Assembly (NCBI RefSeq): GCF_013359775.1 | Contig: NZ_JABMCI010000062.1 | Coordinates: forward strand, 124,001-188,000 | DNA: 64,000 nt | From: Cellulomonas humilata | Lineage (GTDB): Bacteria; Actinomycetota; Actinomycetes; Actinomycetales; Cellulomonadaceae | Direction of reading: 5' to 3' | Shown here: piece by piece, positions 47,237 to 56,347 of the stretch | Position numbering within the stretch: position 1 is the stretch's first letter | How the letters are laid out: each line of letters opens with the position of its first letter | Program-made: the position numbers and the translations under genes | The notes under the pieces: model-generated | Told to the model about the DNA's origin: nothing | Database searches by the model: none | Seen by the model: only the letters and a program-made list of their open reading frames with translations

Positions 47237-48468
47237 GCGCCGATCACGGTGAGGAACTCGCCGTTGTAGCGCTCCTCCTCGTCGGCATCGAGGGTCCGGA
47301 ACACGCTGACGGTCGCGAGGATCTCGTCGGTCGGGAAGATCATCGGGTCCTCGGCCAGATCCGGGTCGATGCCGACCATGGCCTCCTGGGCACCCTGCAC
47401 CGGCGTGATGTAGTTCACCCACGCCGCCACCTGCGCCGCGACCTCGGGGTCGTAGTAGTAGTTCATGAGGTCCTCGGCGTTCGCCAGGTGCGGGGAGCCG
47501 ACCGGCACCATCAGGTTGTCGCTCCAGAGCGTCCCGCCCGACTCGGGGATGGCGAACTCGAACTTGCCGTCCGACTCGTAGTTGAGCGAGGTGATGTCAC
47601 CCGACCAGCCGATGACCGCGATCGCGTCGCCGGACGCCAGGTCCTGCGTGTACGCGTTGCCGCGGACCTGCCGGATGTGGCCCGAGTCGATCTTCTCCTT
47701 GAGCACCTCGAGCGCCGAGTAGAACTCGTTGTCGCTCCAGTCCCCCGCGGGGTCGACCCCCTGGTCGAGCATGATCAGGCCCACCGTGTCGCGCATCTCG
47801 CTGAGCACCTCGACCCGCCCGGCGAGCTCCGGCGCCCACAGGTCCGACAGCGTGTGCAGACCGCCCGGCACCTTCTCCTTGTCCCACGCCAGCCCCGCGA
47901 ACCCGGACTGCCACGTGAGGGACTGGGTGCGGCCCGGGTCGAAGTCGACGTTGGCCAGGCTGGACAGGATGTTCTCGGCGTTGGGCATCCGCGCCTTGTC
48001 CAGCGTCTGGGTGTAGCCGAGGCGGATCATCCGCGCGGCCATCCAGTCGGTGAGCGTGACGATGTCGTAGCCGATGTCCTGCCCGTTCTTCAGCTGGCCG
48101 GAGACCTTGCCGTAGAACGCGTCGTTGTCGTCGATGTCCTCCGCGTAGGTGGCCGTGAGGCCCGACGTCTCCTGGAACGCCAGGAGCGACGGGTAGCTGG
48201 TGCCGTCGTCGTCCTGGTCGAGGTACTGCGTCCAGTTGGCCCAGCGGACGATCTTGTCGGTGTCCGAGAGGTCCTCGGCGCTCGAGCCGGCAGCCGACGG
48301 CGATCCCGTCCCGCACGCGGCCAGCACCGCCGCCGCGCCGGCGGTCCCGAGCGCGGCCACCAGGAACGAGCGCCGCGACAGGTTCGCCTCACGCCCTCGG
48401 TGCGAGGCCTGCGCGACGAGCGCACGGACGCGCGGGTCGGCGGGGGCAGGGCGGCGGTGGGGGCTCAT
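47233..48468 (-). CDS. potD: Spermidine/putrescine-binding lipoprotein PotD
   Basis: Extracytoplasmic solute-binding protein of 411 residues. A twin-arginine motif SRRSFL (31-36) is followed by a hydrophobic stretch and lipobox LAAC (Cys52), so Tat export with lipid anchoring is likely. The mature part shows VRWANWTQYLDQDD, TYAEDIDDNDAFYGKV and YDIVTLTDWMAARM, matching the PotD/PotF family. ATG 48468 has AGGAG upstream. A 16-bp motif also found upstream of the asnC operon lies 75 bases before the start. Confidence 0.92.
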   Translation of the reverse strand: MSPHRRPAPADPRVRALVAQASHRGREANLSRRSFLVAALGTAGAAAVLAACGTGSPSAAGSSAEDLSDTDKIVRWANWTQYLDQDDDGTSYPSLLAFQETSGLTATYAEDIDDNDAFYGKVSGQLKNGQDIGYDIVTLTDWMAARMIRLGYTQTLDKARMPNAENILSSLANVDFDPGRTQSLTWQSGFAGLAWDKEKVPGGLHTLSDLWAPELAGRVEVLSEMRDTVGLIMLDQGVDPAGDWSDNEFYSALEVLKEKIDSGHIRQVRGNAYTQDLASGDAIAVIGWSGDITSLNYESDGKFEFAIPESGGTLWSDNLMVPVGSPHLANAEDLMNYYYDPEVAAQVAAWVNYITPVQGAQEAMVGIDPDLAEDPMIFPTDEILATVSVFRTLDADEEERYNGEFLTVIGA

Positions 48469-48542
48469 GAGGCTCCTAGGGTGCCGGAGGGTGCCGCCGA
48501 GGACGGCGGGTGGCTGGATCCTCGCAAACAGACGGCCGTCCA

Positions 48543-48558
48543 GCAAGGAATCCGTCGC
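48543..48558. promoter_or_regulatory. Island motif, copy 1 (potD promoter region)
   Basis: GCAAGGAATCCGTCGC is the exact reverse complement of the 16 bases at 50199-50214 upstream of the asnC operon. Relative to the downstream gene both copies have the same orientation. A weaker copy, GGATCCGTCGGC, is at 48611-48622. Confidence 0.65.
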
Positions 48559-48580
48559 CTAAGCACCCGCCCGCAACGAA

Positions 48581-48602
48581 AATGTTGCACGGATGGAACA
48601 TT
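48581..48602. promoter_or_regulatory. Inverted repeat AATGTT-N10-AACATT upstream of potD
   Basis: AATGTT (48581-48586) and AACATT (48597-48602) lie in the AT-richer part of the potD/patD intergenic region. Position and symmetry fit a regulator site, possibly for the Lrp/AsnC protein of the island. Confidence 0.4.
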
Positions 48603-48622
48603 CGACCCCGGGATCCGTCGGC

Positions 48623-50071
48623 TCAGGCGTCAAAAGCGGACATCACGTGCTTGATCCGCGTGTAGTCCTCAAACCCGTACATCGACAGGTCCTTGCCGTA
48701 CCCGGAGTGCTTGAACCCGCCGTGCGGCATCTCGGCGACGAACGGGATGTGGGTGTTGATCCACACCACCCCGAAGTCCAGGGCCCGGGACACCCGCAGC
48801 GCCCGGCCGTGGTTCTGCGTCCACACCGAGCTGGACAGGCCGTAGCGCACGCCGTTGGCCAGCGTGATGGCCTCGTCCTCGTCGGTGAACGTCTGGACCG
48901 TGATGACCGGGCCGAAGATCTCGTCCTGCACGGCCTCGTCGTCCTGCTTCAGGCCGGACACCACGGTGGCCTCGACGAAGTAGCCGACGTCGCCCACGCG
49001 ATGCCCGCCGGTCACGATCGACGCGTGGTCCGGCAGCCGGTCGAGGAACCCCGTGACCCGGTCCAGCTGCAGCGCGTTGTTGACCGGACCGAACGCGACG
49101 TCGGGGTCGCTCGGCACACCGGTGCGCTGCCCCTTGGCCGCCTCGGCGAGCGCCGCCACGAAGTCGTCGTGCACGGACGCGTGCACGAGCACGCGGGTGG
49201 CGGCCGTGCAGTCCTGACCGGCGTTGTAGTACCCGGCGCCGGCGATGCCCTCGGCGGCCGCCGCGAGGTCCGCGTCGGCGAACACGATCACGGGCGCCTT
49301 GCCGCCGAGCTCCAGGTGCACGCGCTTGACGTTGGCCGCCGCGGCCTCGGCCACCTGCGAGCCGGCGCGCACCGAGCCCGTGATCGCGACCATGTCGGGG
49401 CGCTGGTGGGAGACCAGGGCGCGGCCGGTGTCCCGGTCGCCGCACACCACGTTGAGCACGCCCGGGGGCAGCACCTCGTTGGCCACCTGACCCAGCAGGA
49501 GCGTCGAGGCAGGCGTCGTGTCGGACGGCTTGAGCACGATCGTGTTGCCGGCCGCGAGCGCCGGCGCGATCTTCCAGATGGCCATCATCAGCGGGTAGTT
49601 CCAGGGCGTGACCTGGCCGACGACGCCGACCGGCTCGCGCCGCACCCAGGACGTGTGCCCGGCCATGTACTCCCCGGCGCTCAGCCCGTCGAGCACCCGG
49701 GCGGCGCCGGCGAAGAAGCGCAGCTGGTCCACGCACGGCGGCACCTCGTCGGTGGCGGTCAGGTGCAGCGGCTTGCCGGTGTTCCGGGACTCGACGGCGA
49801 CGAACTCCTCAGCCCGCTGCTCGATCGCGTCGGCGAGACGCAGGAGCGCGAGCTGGCGCTCGGCCGGCGTCGTGCGGCCCCACGTGCGGAACGCGTCCGA
49901 GGCGGCCCCGTACGCCGCGTCGACGTCCTGCGCCCCGGAGAGTGGCGCACGGGCGTACTCGACGCCGGTCGACGGGTCGATCACCGCCGTCGTGCGGCCG
50001 TCCGCGGCGGGACGCTGGGCGCCGCCGATCACGTTCTGCAGCTCGACGGTCTGGTCGGTGGCCTGGCTCAC
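48623..50071 (-). CDS. patD: Gamma-aminobutyraldehyde dehydrogenase
   Basis: NAD-dependent aldehyde dehydrogenase of 482 residues, most similar to enzymes oxidising 4-aminobutanal (from putrescine) to GABA. It has TPWNYPLMMAIWKIAPALAAG, the base in HLELGGKAPVIVF, the catalytic cysteine in AGQDCTAATR (about 286) and EMPHGGFKHSGYGKDLSMYG. GTG 50071 follows GAGGAG by seven bases. Divergent from the asnC operon and upstream of potD, it fits the putrescine pathway. Confidence 0.88.
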   Translation of the reverse strand: MSQATDQTVELQNVIGGAQRPAADGRTTAVIDPSTGVEYARAPLSGAQDVDAAYGAASDAFRTWGRTTPAERQLALLRLADAIEQRAEEFVAVESRNTGKPLHLTATDEVPPCVDQLRFFAGAARVLDGLSAGEYMAGHTSWVRREPVGVVGQVTPWNYPLMMAIWKIAPALAAGNTIVLKPSDTTPASTLLLGQVANEVLPPGVLNVVCGDRDTGRALVSHQRPDMVAITGSVRAGSQVAEAAAANVKRVHLELGGKAPVIVFADADLAAAAEGIAGAGYYNAGQDCTAATRVLVHASVHDDFVAALAEAAKGQRTGVPSDPDVAFGPVNNALQLDRVTGFLDRLPDHASIVTGGHRVGDVGYFVEATVVSGLKQDDEAVQDEIFGPVITVQTFTDEDEAITLANGVRYGLSSSVWTQNHGRALRVSRALDFGVVWINTHIPFVAEMPHGGFKHSGYGKDLSMYGFEDYTRIKHVMSAFDA

Positions 50072-50198
50072 GGCAGTTCTCCTCACGGTCGGTGCGCCGC
50101 ACGCTACGCCGCTCGCGCCAGTTTCGGGAGGCCAGAAGGTGCCGTTGCGCCGATCCCGGGGGCGCGAACGCCGAAATCAGAAGTTCACACGGCCTGTC

Positions 50199-50214
50199 GC
50201 GACGGATTCCTTGC
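50199..50214. promoter_or_regulatory. Island motif, copy 2 (asnC operon promoter region)
   Basis: GCGACGGATTCCTTGC matches the copy at 48543-48558 in all 16 bases (reverse complement). It lies 32 bases before the regulator's GTG and 128 bases upstream of divergent patD. Confidence 0.65.
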
Positions 50215-50245
50215 ATTGCGACCCTCTGCGCACCACCATCGGCGG

Positions 50246-50722
50246 GTGGGCACACGCAGACCAGCACCCGGACACCCGGCGCTCGACGACGTCTCCAAGG
50301 CGATCGTCGAGCAGCTCCAGGAGGACGGCCGGCGACCCTACGCGGCGATCGGCAAGGCGATCGGGCTGTCCGAGGCGGCCGTGCGCCAGCGCGTGCAGCG
50401 GCTGACGGACTCCGGGGTGATGCAGATCGTCGCCGTGACCGACCCGCTGCAGGTCGGGTTCACGCGCCAGGCGATGATCGGCCTGAAGTGCGAGGGCGAC
50501 CTGTCCGTCGTCGCGGACGCGCTCGCCGAGCTGCCCGAGGTCGACTACGTGGTCATCACCGCGGGCGGCTTCGACCTGCTGTGCGAGGTGGTGTGCGAGG
50601 ACGACGACCACCTGCTCGAGGTGCTCAACCAGAAGATCCGCTCGCTGCCCGGGGTGCGGACCACCGAGACGTTCGTGTACCTGAAGCTGCGCAAGCAGCT
50701 CTACAACTGGGGGACCAGATGA
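50246..50722 (+). CDS. Lrp/AsnC-family regulator of the polyamine island
   Basis: Transcription factor of 158 residues with an AsnC helix-turn-helix (DDVSKAIVEQLQEDGRRPYAAIGKAIGLSEAAVRQRVQRL, about 12-51) and a C-terminal RAM ligand-binding domain (ALAELPEVDYVVITAGGFDLLCEVVCEDD). GTG 50246 lies six bases after CACCAT. Its stop overlaps the aminotransferase start (ATGA), so it is the first gene of the catabolic operon. Likely a local activator or repressor responding to a polyamine or amino acid. Confidence 0.88.
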   Translation: MGTRRPAPGHPALDDVSKAIVEQLQEDGRRPYAAIGKAIGLSEAAVRQRVQRLTDSGVMQIVAVTDPLQVGFTRQAMIGLKCEGDLSVVADALAELPEVDYVVITAGGFDLLCEVVCEDDDHLLEVLNQKIRSLPGVRTTETFVYLKLRKQLYNWGTR

Positions 50723-52095
50723 GTACGACTCCGCGGGGCACCGAGCGGTCCGAGGCGGCCAAGGCCCACCTCTGGGGCCACTTCACGCGGCAGAGCGCCT
50801 GGGACCACGGCGTCCCGACGATCGTGCGCGGCCAGGGGCACCACATCTGGGACGACCAGGGCCGCAAGTACATCGACGGGCTCTCGGGGCTGTTCGTCGT
50901 GCAGGCCGGGCACGGCCGCACCGAGCTGGCCGAGGCGGCACGGGTCCAGGCCGAGCAGCTCGCGTTCTTCCCGCTGTGGTCCTACGCGCACCCGCAGGCG
51001 ATCGACCTCGCGGAGCGGCTGGCGGCCTATGCCCCGGGCGACCTCAACCACGTCTTCTTCACCACCGGCGGCGGCGAGGCCGTCGAGACCGCCTGGAAGC
51101 TGGCCAAGAACTACTTCAAGCTCACGGGCAAGCCGAACAAGTACAAGGTGATCTCGCGGTCCATCGCGTACCACGGCACCACCCACGGTGCCCTGTCGAT
51201 CACCGGCCTGCCCTCGCTGAAGCAGCAGTTCGAACCCCTCGTCCCCGGCGCCCACAAGGTGCCGAACACCAACGAGTACCGGGCGCCCGAGCACCTGCGT
51301 GACGACCCGAAGGCGTTCGGCCGGTGGGCGGCCGACCGCATCGGCGACGCCATCGAGATGGAGGGGCCGGACTCCGTCGCCGCGGTCTTCCTCGAGCCCG
51401 TGCAGAACGCGGGTGGCTGCTTCCCGCCGCCCCCCGGGTACTTCGAGCGGGTGCGCGAGATCTGCGACCAGTACGACGTGCTGCTCGTCTCCGACGAGGT
51501 CATCTGCGCGTTCGGGCGCATCGGGTCGATCTTCGCGTGCGACGACTTCGGCTACGTGCCGGACATGATCACGTGCGCCAAGGGAATGACCTCGGGGTAC
51601 TCCCCCATCGGCGCCCTCATCGCCTCCGACAAGCTGTACGAGCCGTTCAGGACCGGCAACGCCTCGTTCGCGCACGGCTACACGTTCGGCGGCCACCCGG
51701 TGTCCGCGGCGGTCGCGAATGCCAACCTGGACCTGTTCGAGCGCGAGGGCATCACGGCACACGTGAAGGAGTCCGCCCCCGCGTTCCGGCGCACCCTCGA
51801 GGGCCTGCTCGACCTGCCGATCGTCGGCGACGTCCGCGGCGAGGGCTTCTTCTACGGGATCGAGCTGGTCAAGGACAAGGCCACCCGCGAGACCTTCGAC
51901 GACGACGAGAGCGAGCGGCTGCTGCGGGGGTTCCTGTCCGGGGCGCTGTACGAGGCCGGGCTGTACTGCCGCGCCGACGACCGCGGCGACCCGGTCATCC
52001 AGCTCGCTCCGCCGCTGACGTGCGGGCAGGCGGAGTTCGACGAGATCACCGGCATCCTGCGCGGCGTGCTCACCGAGGCCTGGGCGCGCCTGTGA
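50719..52095 (+). CDS. Class III aminotransferase, putrescine/polyamine type
   Basis: PLP enzyme of 458 residues resembling SpuC-type putrescine-pyruvate aminotransferases, which form 4-aminobutanal. It has GLSGLFVVQAGHGR, FFTTGGGEAVETAWKLAKNY, AYHGTTHGALSITGLP, VSDEVICAFGRIG and the PLP lysine in TCAKGMTSGYSP (about 287). The start overlaps the regulator stop and the end overlaps the FAD oxidase (GTGA). Its expected product is the substrate of the neighbouring PatD-like enzyme. Confidence 0.87.
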   Translation: MSTTPRGTERSEAAKAHLWGHFTRQSAWDHGVPTIVRGQGHHIWDDQGRKYIDGLSGLFVVQAGHGRTELAEAARVQAEQLAFFPLWSYAHPQAIDLAERLAAYAPGDLNHVFFTTGGGEAVETAWKLAKNYFKLTGKPNKYKVISRSIAYHGTTHGALSITGLPSLKQQFEPLVPGAHKVPNTNEYRAPEHLRDDPKAFGRWAADRIGDAIEMEGPDSVAAVFLEPVQNAGGCFPPPPGYFERVREICDQYDVLLVSDEVICAFGRIGSIFACDDFGYVPDMITCAKGMTSGYSPIGALIASDKLYEPFRTGNASFAHGYTFGGHPVSAAVANANLDLFEREGITAHVKESAPAFRRTLEGLLDLPIVGDVRGEGFFYGIELVKDKATRETFDDDESERLLRGFLSGALYEAGLYCRADDRGDPVIQLAPPLTCGQAEFDEITGILRGVLTEAWARL

Positions 52096-53447
52096 CGGCG
52101 CCCGTGTCGCTCTGGTTCGACCAGCTGCCGGCCGCCGCGCCGCTCGACCCGCTCGACGGGGACACCCAGGCCGACGTCGTCGTGGTCGGGGGCGGCCTGA
52201 CCGGGCTGTGGACCGCGTACTACCTGCTCGAGGCGGACCCGTCGCTCGACGTGCTGGTGGTCGAGGCCGAGGTGGTGGGGTTCGGCGCGAGCGGGCGCAA
52301 CGGCGGCTGGTGCTCGGCGCTGCTCCCCGTCTCCGGCGACGAGCTGGCGCGTCTGCACGGGCACGACGCCGCGGCCGCGATGCGCGCCGCGATGCGGGAC
52401 ACCGTGGTCGAGGTGGGCGGCGTGGCCGCCGCCGAGCAGATCGAGTGCGGGTTCGCGTTCGGCGGCACCGTCACGCTCGCCCGCAACCGCCCGCAGCTGG
52501 AGCGCGTCGCCGAGGGCGTGTCCACCGACGCGCGCTGGGGGGACGAGTCCCACCTGCTCGGCGCCGACGGGGTCGAGGAGCACGTCCGCGCCACGAGCGT
52601 GGTGGGCGGCTCGTACACCCCGGACTCCGCCCGCATCCACCCGCTGCGGCTCGTCCGTGGCCTGCTCGACGTGGTGCTCTCCCGCGGCGCCCGGGTGGCC
52701 GAGGGGACGCGCGCGCTGCGGCTGTCCCCGCGCGCGGTCGTCACCGACCACGGCATCGTGCGGGCGCGCTACGTGGTCCGGGCCACCGAGGCCTGGAGCG
52801 CCCACCTGCCTGGGTCCGGCCGGAGTGTCGCCCCGGTCTACTCGCACATGATCGCCACCGAGCCGCTGCCGCCCGAGGTCTGGGCGCAGATCGGGCTCGA
52901 CCGCGCCCAGACGTTCACCGACGCGCGGAACCTCATCGTGTACGGCCAGCGCACCACCGACGACCGCATCGCGTTCGGCGGCCGGGGCGCGCCGTACCAC
53001 GTCGGCTCCGGCATCCGCCCGGAGTACGACCAGGTGCGGGCGACGGCGGCACACCTGGCGCACGAGCTGGTGGACCTGTTCCCGGTGCTCGAGCGGGCCG
53101 AGATCACCCACCACTGGGGCGGGCCGCTGGGCGTGCACCGCGACTGGCACCCGTCGGTCGGGCTGGACGACGACGGGATCGGCTGGGCCGGCGGCTACGT
53201 CGGCGACGGCGTCGCGATGACCAACCTGGCGGGCCGCACGCTCGCGGACCTCCTCACCGGGTCGGACAGCGAGCTGACGCGGCTGCCGTGGGTGGGCCAC
53301 CGCTCCCCCGCGTGGGAGCCGGAGCCCCTGCGGTGGGCGGGCATCACCGCGACGCGCAAGGCGACCACCTGGGCGGACCGGACGGAGGCCCGCACCGGTC
53401 ACGCGAGCCGGTGGAGCGGCCTGCTCGAGCACGTGCTCAGGCACTGA
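52092..53447 (+). CDS. FAD-dependent amine oxidase, PuuB-like (DAO family)
   Basis: Flavoprotein of 451 residues in the glycine/D-amino acid oxidase family; closest in look to gamma-glutamylputrescine oxidases. It has the FAD-binding ADVVVVGGGLTGLWTAYYLLE, the ASGRNGGWCSALL segment typical of PuuB-like enzymes, and a C-terminal HHWGGPLGVHRDWHPSVG and YVGDGVAMTNLAGRTLADL. It is coupled to the aminotransferase by GTGA. No gamma-glutamylputrescine synthetase is in the window, so the substrate may be a free amine. Confidence 0.85.
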   Translation: MTAPVSLWFDQLPAAAPLDPLDGDTQADVVVVGGGLTGLWTAYYLLEADPSLDVLVVEAEVVGFGASGRNGGWCSALLPVSGDELARLHGHDAAAAMRAAMRDTVVEVGGVAAAEQIECGFAFGGTVTLARNRPQLERVAEGVSTDARWGDESHLLGADGVEEHVRATSVVGGSYTPDSARIHPLRLVRGLLDVVLSRGARVAEGTRALRLSPRAVVTDHGIVRARYVVRATEAWSAHLPGSGRSVAPVYSHMIATEPLPPEVWAQIGLDRAQTFTDARNLIVYGQRTTDDRIAFGGRGAPYHVGSGIRPEYDQVRATAAHLAHELVDLFPVLERAEITHHWGGPLGVHRDWHPSVGLDDDGIGWAGGYVGDGVAMTNLAGRTLADLLTGSDSELTRLPWVGHRSPAWEPEPLRWAGITATRKATTWADRTEARTGHASRWSGLLEHVLRH

Positions 53448-53448
53448 C

Positions 53449-54606
53449 TCACGCGCGCGCCAGGAGCTCCTGCGCGCGGGCGCGTGCCCAGACCTCGGCC
53501 GTCAGCACCGCGTCCAGCGTGAGGGCGTCGGGTGCGGTGCCGTCGTGCTCCCCGAGCACGCGCTCGACGGTCGACACGATGTCCAGGAACCCGATCCGCC
53601 CGGCCAGGAACGCCTCGACGCACTCCTCGTTGGCCGCGTTGTAGACCGCCGGGTGGGTGGCCGAGGCCGCGACCGCGTCGCGCGCCAGCCGGACCGCCCC
53701 GAACACCTGCTCGTCGAGCGGCTCGAACGTCCACGCGGTCGCGGCGGTCCAGTCGCACGGCGGCGCGACCGCCGGCACCCGGTCCGGCCACGACAGCCCG
53801 AGCGCGATCGGCAGGCGCATGTCCGGCGGCGACGCCTGCGCCAGCGTCGAGCCGTCCACGAACTCCACCATCGAGTGCACGACCGACTGCGGGTGCACCA
53901 CCACGGTGATGTCCGCGACGGGCACGTCGAACAGCAGGTGCGCCTCGATGAGCTCCAGGCCCTTGTTCATCAGGGTCGCGGAGTTGATCGTCACCACCGG
54001 CCCCATCGACCATGTGGGGTGCGCGAGCGCCTGCTGCGGCGTCACCGCCTTCACCTCGTCGAGCGACCGGCCGCGGAACGGTCCCCCGGACGCCGTGAGG
54101 ATCAGCCGCCGGACCTCCGCGTGCGTGCCGCCGCGCAGCGCCTGCGCGATCGCCGAGTGCTCGGAGTCCACCGGCACGATCTGGTCGGGTCGCCGGCGTG
54201 CGGCGTGCACCAGCCGCCCGCCGACCACCAGCGACTCCTTGTTGGCCAGCGCGAGCGTGCTGCCGGCCTCCAGCGCGGCGAGCGTCGGACCCAGCCCGAC
54301 CGAGCCCGTGACGCCGTTGAGCACGATGTCGGCGCCGCGGCCGGCCAGCTCTGTGGACGCCTGCGGCCCGGCGAGGACCTCGACGCCCGGCAGCGCGTCG
54401 CGCAGCCGCTCCTCGGCCCGGGGGTCGGCGACGGCGACGGTGGACACGCCGAGCTCACGGGCCTGCCGGGCCAGCAGGGCGACGTCGCTCCCGCCCGCGC
54501 TCAGGCCGGCGACCGTGAACCGGTCGGGGTTGCGGGTGATGACGTCGACGGCCTGGGTGCCGATCGACCCGGTGGACCCGAGGAGGACGACGCTGCGCTG
54601 TGTCAC
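53449..54606 (-). CDS. dxr: 1-deoxy-D-xylulose-5-phosphate reductoisomerase
   Basis: Second MEP-pathway enzyme, converting DXP to MEP with NADPH. The 385-residue protein begins [18 protein letters not shown] and has [57 protein letters not shown] and [21 protein letters not shown] 54606 lies seven bases after GAGGAT; ATG 54615 is an alternative. The 3' end is one base from the convergent oxidase gene. Separation from rip-ispG is unusual. Confidence 0.95.
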   Translation of the reverse strand: MTQRSVVLLGSTGSIGTQAVDVITRNPDRFTVAGLSAGGSDVALLARQARELGVSTVAVADPRAEERLRDALPGVEVLAGPQASTELAGRGADIVLNGVTGSVGLGPTLAALEAGSTLALANKESLVVGGRLVHAARRRPDQIVPVDSEHSAIAQALRGGTHAEVRRLILTASGGPFRGRSLDEVKAVTPQQALAHPTWSMGPVVTINSATLMNKGLELIEAHLLFDVPVADITVVVHPQSVVHSMVEFVDGSTLAQASPPDMRLPIALGLSWPDRVPAVAPPCDWTAATAWTFEPLDEQVFGAVRLARDAVAASATHPAVYNAANEECVEAFLAGRIGFLDIVSTVERVLGEHDGTAPDALTLDAVLTAEVWARARAQELLARA

Positions 54607-54643
54607 GCGGTCCATCCTCGTGCATGGACCGCGACCGTCGTCC

Positions 54644-55198
54644 TCACTCGACGCCGAGCAGCACCTCGACCGCGCGGGCCAGGAAGGCGTCAACCGGACC
54701 CTCGGCGTACGCGTTGCGGCCCTTGCGGCGGCGGAAGGTCGCGGACCGCACCTCGGCGGCCGACAGCGGCGTGCCCTTGTCGAAGTAGGCGACCAGGCGC
54801 TGGCACAGCTCGTCCACGTCGGCCGGCTCGTACCCCTGCTGCCGGCCGTCGGGTGCGGCGAACCGGTCGCCGTCCGGGCGGCCCAGGCGGCCGTACAGGG
54901 TGCGCGCCTGCTCGCTCAGGCGGTTCATCCACGCCTGCTGGCCCTGCGTGGAGATGTAGTCGGCGCGCGACCGCGCCACGAACGCCGCCTCGAGCCGGTC
55001 GAGCGCGGCGTCGACGGCCGCGGTGACGTACCCGCCCCGCACCATGTCGAACGCCACGCCCCGCACGTCCTTGCTGCCCAGCGCGGCCGCGGGGCCGGTC
55101 TCGTAGACGGCCCGGGCGTGCGCGAAGAAGTCGTCGACCTCGTCCGGGTCGTACCCCTGCTTCAGGCCCGAGACGGTCCGGAACATCCCGTCGCTCAC
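54644..55198 (-). CDS. DivIVA-domain repeat protein
   Basis: The 184-residue protein contains four copies of the short DivIVA-type motif with Phe before a GY-x4-VD core: [11 protein letters not shown] (15-25), [11 protein letters not shown] (about 56), [11 protein letters not shown] (about 122) and [11 protein letters not shown] (about 163). This matches actinobacterial DivIVA-domain repeat proteins, which lack a long coiled coil. It overlaps the rlmN stop (GTGA) and precedes dxr. A role at poles or septa is inferred from the domain only. Confidence 0.85.
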   Translation of the reverse strand: MSDGMFRTVSGLKQGYDPDEVDDFFAHARAVYETGPAAALGSKDVRGVAFDMVRGGYVTAAVDAALDRLEAAFVARSRADYISTQGQQAWMNRLSEQARTLYGRLGRPDGDRFAAPDGRQQGYEPADVDELCQRLVAYFDKGTPLSAAEVRSATFRRRKGRNAYAEGPVDAFLARAVEVLLGVE

Positions 55199-56322
55199 TC
55201 GTCCTCCTCCGCTGCGAGCTGCCCGCAGGCGCCGTCGATCTCACTGCCGCGGGTGTCCCGGATGGTGGTCGGGATCCCGTGCGCACGCAAGCGTGCCACG
55301 AACTCCTGCTCCACCCGGGGATCGCTCGCCGTCCACTTCGAGCCGGGCGTCGGGTTGAGCGGGATGGGGTTGCAGTGCACCCAGCCGCGGCCGCGGGCGT
55401 TGAGCTTCTCGCCGAGCAGGTCCGCCCGCCAGGCGTGGTCGTTGATGTCCCGGATCAGCGCGTACTCGATGGAGACGCGGCGGCCCGTGATCTCGAAGTA
55501 CCGGTGCGCGGAGTCGATCGCCTCGTCGACGCTCCACCGCGTGTTCACCGGGACCAGCTCGCTGCGCAGCTCGTCGTCGGGCGCGTGCAGGGACAGGGCG
55601 AGCGTCACCGGGATGCCCTCCTTGGCCAGCCGGTCCATCGCCGGCACCATGCCCACCGTCGAGACGGTGATGTTGCGCGCCGACATGCCCAGCCCGTCGG
55701 GCGCCGGCGCGACGAGGCGGCGGACCGTCTCCATGACCGACTTGTAGTTGGCCAGCGGTTCACCCATGCCCATGAACACGACGTTGCTCAGGCGCGTCGG
55801 ACCACCCGGCACCTCGCCGTCGGCCAGCGACCGTGCCGCGGCGCGCACCTGCTCGACGATCTCCGCCGTCGACAGGTTGCGCGTCAGACCCAGCTGACCG
55901 GTGGCGCAGAACGAGCACGCGAGGCCGCAGCCCGCCTGGCTGGACACGCACAGGGTGGTGCGGTTGGCGTAGCGCATGAGGACCGACTCCACCTTGGCGC
56001 CGTCGAACAGGTGCCACAGCGTCTTGACGGTCGTGCCCTGGTCCGCAGTCTGCGTGCGGTGCGCGGTGAGCAGCTGCGGGAACAGCCCCTCCACCAGCTT
56101 GTCGCGCGTGGCCTTCGGCAGGTCGGTCATCTGCGCGGGGTCGTTGGTCAGGTGCGTGAAGTAGTGCGTCGCCAGCTGCTTGGCGCGGAACGGCTTCTCG
56201 CCCAGCTCGGTGACGGCGTCGATCCGCTGCTCGGGCGTGAGGTCGACGAAGTGCTTGGGCGGCTTGCCGCGGGGTCCCCGGCTGGGCGAGGACAGGTCGA
56301 GACGCACGGGTGTACCGGTCAT
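55195..56322 (-). CDS. rlmN: 23S rRNA (adenine2503-C2)/tRNA methyltransferase RlmN
   Basis: Radical SAM enzyme methylating A2503 of 23S rRNA and some tRNAs. The 375-residue protein has the cluster motif CGLACSFC (about 131-138), the [19 protein letters not shown] segment, a conserved cysteine in the C-terminal [11 protein letters not shown] and [23 protein letters not shown] 56322 has a G-rich ribosome binding site. It sits between cdsA and the DivIVA-repeat gene. Confidence 0.95.
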   Translation of the reverse strand: MTGTPVRLDLSSPSRGPRGKPPKHFVDLTPEQRIDAVTELGEKPFRAKQLATHYFTHLTNDPAQMTDLPKATRDKLVEGLFPQLLTAHRTQTADQGTTVKTLWHLFDGAKVESVLMRYANRTTLCVSSQAGCGLACSFCATGQLGLTRNLSTAEIVEQVRAAARSLADGEVPGGPTRLSNVVFMGMGEPLANYKSVMETVRRLVAPAPDGLGMSARNITVSTVGMVPAMDRLAKEGIPVTLALSLHAPDDELRSELVPVNTRWSVDEAIDSAHRYFEITGRRVSIEYALIRDINDHAWRADLLGEKLNARGRGWVHCNPIPLNPTPGSKWTASDPRVEQEFVARLRAHGIPTTIRDTRGSEIDGACGQLAAEEDE

Positions 56323-56347
56323 TGCGGGTACCCCCCTTCAGGTGAGA

